From the NCBI GenBank assembly GCA_022701965.1, contig JAKONL010000092.1:1-6193 (forward strand): a stretch of 6,193 bases of DNA, given 5' to 3'. The stretch comes from Burkholderiaceae bacterium (lineage in GTDB: Bacteria > Pseudomonadota > Gammaproteobacteria > Burkholderiales > Burkholderiaceae). Of this stretch, positions 6,127 to 6,193 are shown piece by piece. The first letter of the stretch is position 1; each line of letters begins with the position of its first letter. The notes under the pieces were generated by a model. It saw only the letters and a program-made list of their open reading frames with translations, was not told where the DNA came from and made no database searches. Made by a program: the position numbers and the translations under genes.

Positions 6127-6193
6127 CGGCGATAGTACCTGTGCCTTGGCAGTAAATTGCGTTGAGAGCGTTAATTAACGCCAACGGTAATGG
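6127..6193. other. AT-richer region upstream of the helicase gene
   Basis: No gene is supported in the last 67 bases. G+C over 6081-6193 is about 46% by hand count, far below the rest of the window. On the minus strand a TACTAT hexamer (6132-6137) lies close to the helicase start, but no matching -35 element is found at standard spacing. On the plus strand TTGAGA (6162-6167) and GGTAAT (6186-6191), 18 bases apart, could be a promoter reading out of the window to the right. Confidence 0.4.
6168..6181. promoter_or_regulatory. perfect 14-bp palindrome, possible operator
   Basis: GCGTTAATTAACGC reads the same on both strands. It occupies 14 of the 18 bases between TTGAGA and GGTAAT on the plus strand, a place where a dimeric repressor would block RNA polymerase. 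It lies 42-55 bases upstream of the helicase start. The regulator is unknown, and a chance palindrome cannot be excluded. Confidence 0.35.

Noticed and set aside
6127..6193. A minus-strand frame open from the window edge to a TGA overlapping the helicase start, possibly the end of an upstream gene
   Set aside because: Only about 22 codons lie before the helicase start, the composition is AT-rich, and the peptide does not resemble the end of a ligase or exonuclease. It cannot be excluded without sequence to the right.
1..6193. tRNA or rRNA genes, CRISPR arrays, insertion sequences, integrase sites or toxin-antitoxin pairs
   Set aside because: No cloverleaf, regularly spaced repeat, transposase motif or paired terminal inverted repeat was recognised; coding genes occupy nearly the whole window.

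Overview
The window is dense, GC-rich bacterial chromosome (about 70% G+C by eye, not counted in full) with six protein genes and almost no intergenic DNA. Codon use is strongly GC-ending. The gene set and order (rsmI | yraN–diaA–dolP, then a 3-hydroxyisobutyrate-dehydrogenase-type enzyme and an Lhr-type helicase) suggest a betaproteobacterium of the Burkholderiales, perhaps a Comamonadaceae/Variovorax-like organism. That assignment is inference from composition and synteny, not from a database match.

Left part, 1-2530. The 5' part of rsmI (16S rRNA C1402 2'-O-methyltransferase) runs leftward off the window edge. Diverging from it is a rightward cluster of yraN (UPF0102 nuclease-like protein), a DiaA-type SIS-domain protein, and a DolP-type outer-membrane lipoprotein with two BON domains. 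This is the betaproteobacterial version of the E. coli yraL(rsmI) | lpoA–yraN–diaA–dolP neighbourhood, without lpoA. The rsmI and yraN starts abut or overlap, so no free promoter space lies between them. The SIS gene and dolP overlap by ATGA, which suggests translational coupling. The cluster joins ribosome maturation, probable nucleic-acid processing, a DnaA-associated type of protein and envelope integrity; whether these jobs are functionally linked is not shown by the sequence.

Right part, 2549-6126, all leftward. An 879-residue DEXH-box helicase of the ligase-associated (Lhr-core) type is followed 35 bp downstream by a 300-residue NAD(P)-dependent beta-hydroxyacid dehydrogenase. The dehydrogenase converges on dolP across an 18-bp gap that holds a GC-rich hairpin. 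The usual partners of the helicase (ATP-dependent ligase, metallo-beta-lactamase exonuclease, PdeM phosphoesterase) are not visible here; some may lie beyond the right edge.

Right edge, 6127-6193. This 67-bp stretch and the first roughly 45 bases of the helicase gene are distinctly AT-richer (about 46% G+C over 6081-6193 by hand count). The stretch holds a perfect 14-bp palindrome placed between promoter-like hexamers, the most regulatory-looking signal in the window.

Most of the window is ordinary housekeeping sequence and I see no convincing undescribed system. The points worth a second look are the palindrome at the right edge, the altered phosphosugar-binding loops of the SIS protein, the overlapping divergent starts of rsmI and yraN, and the isolated helicase.
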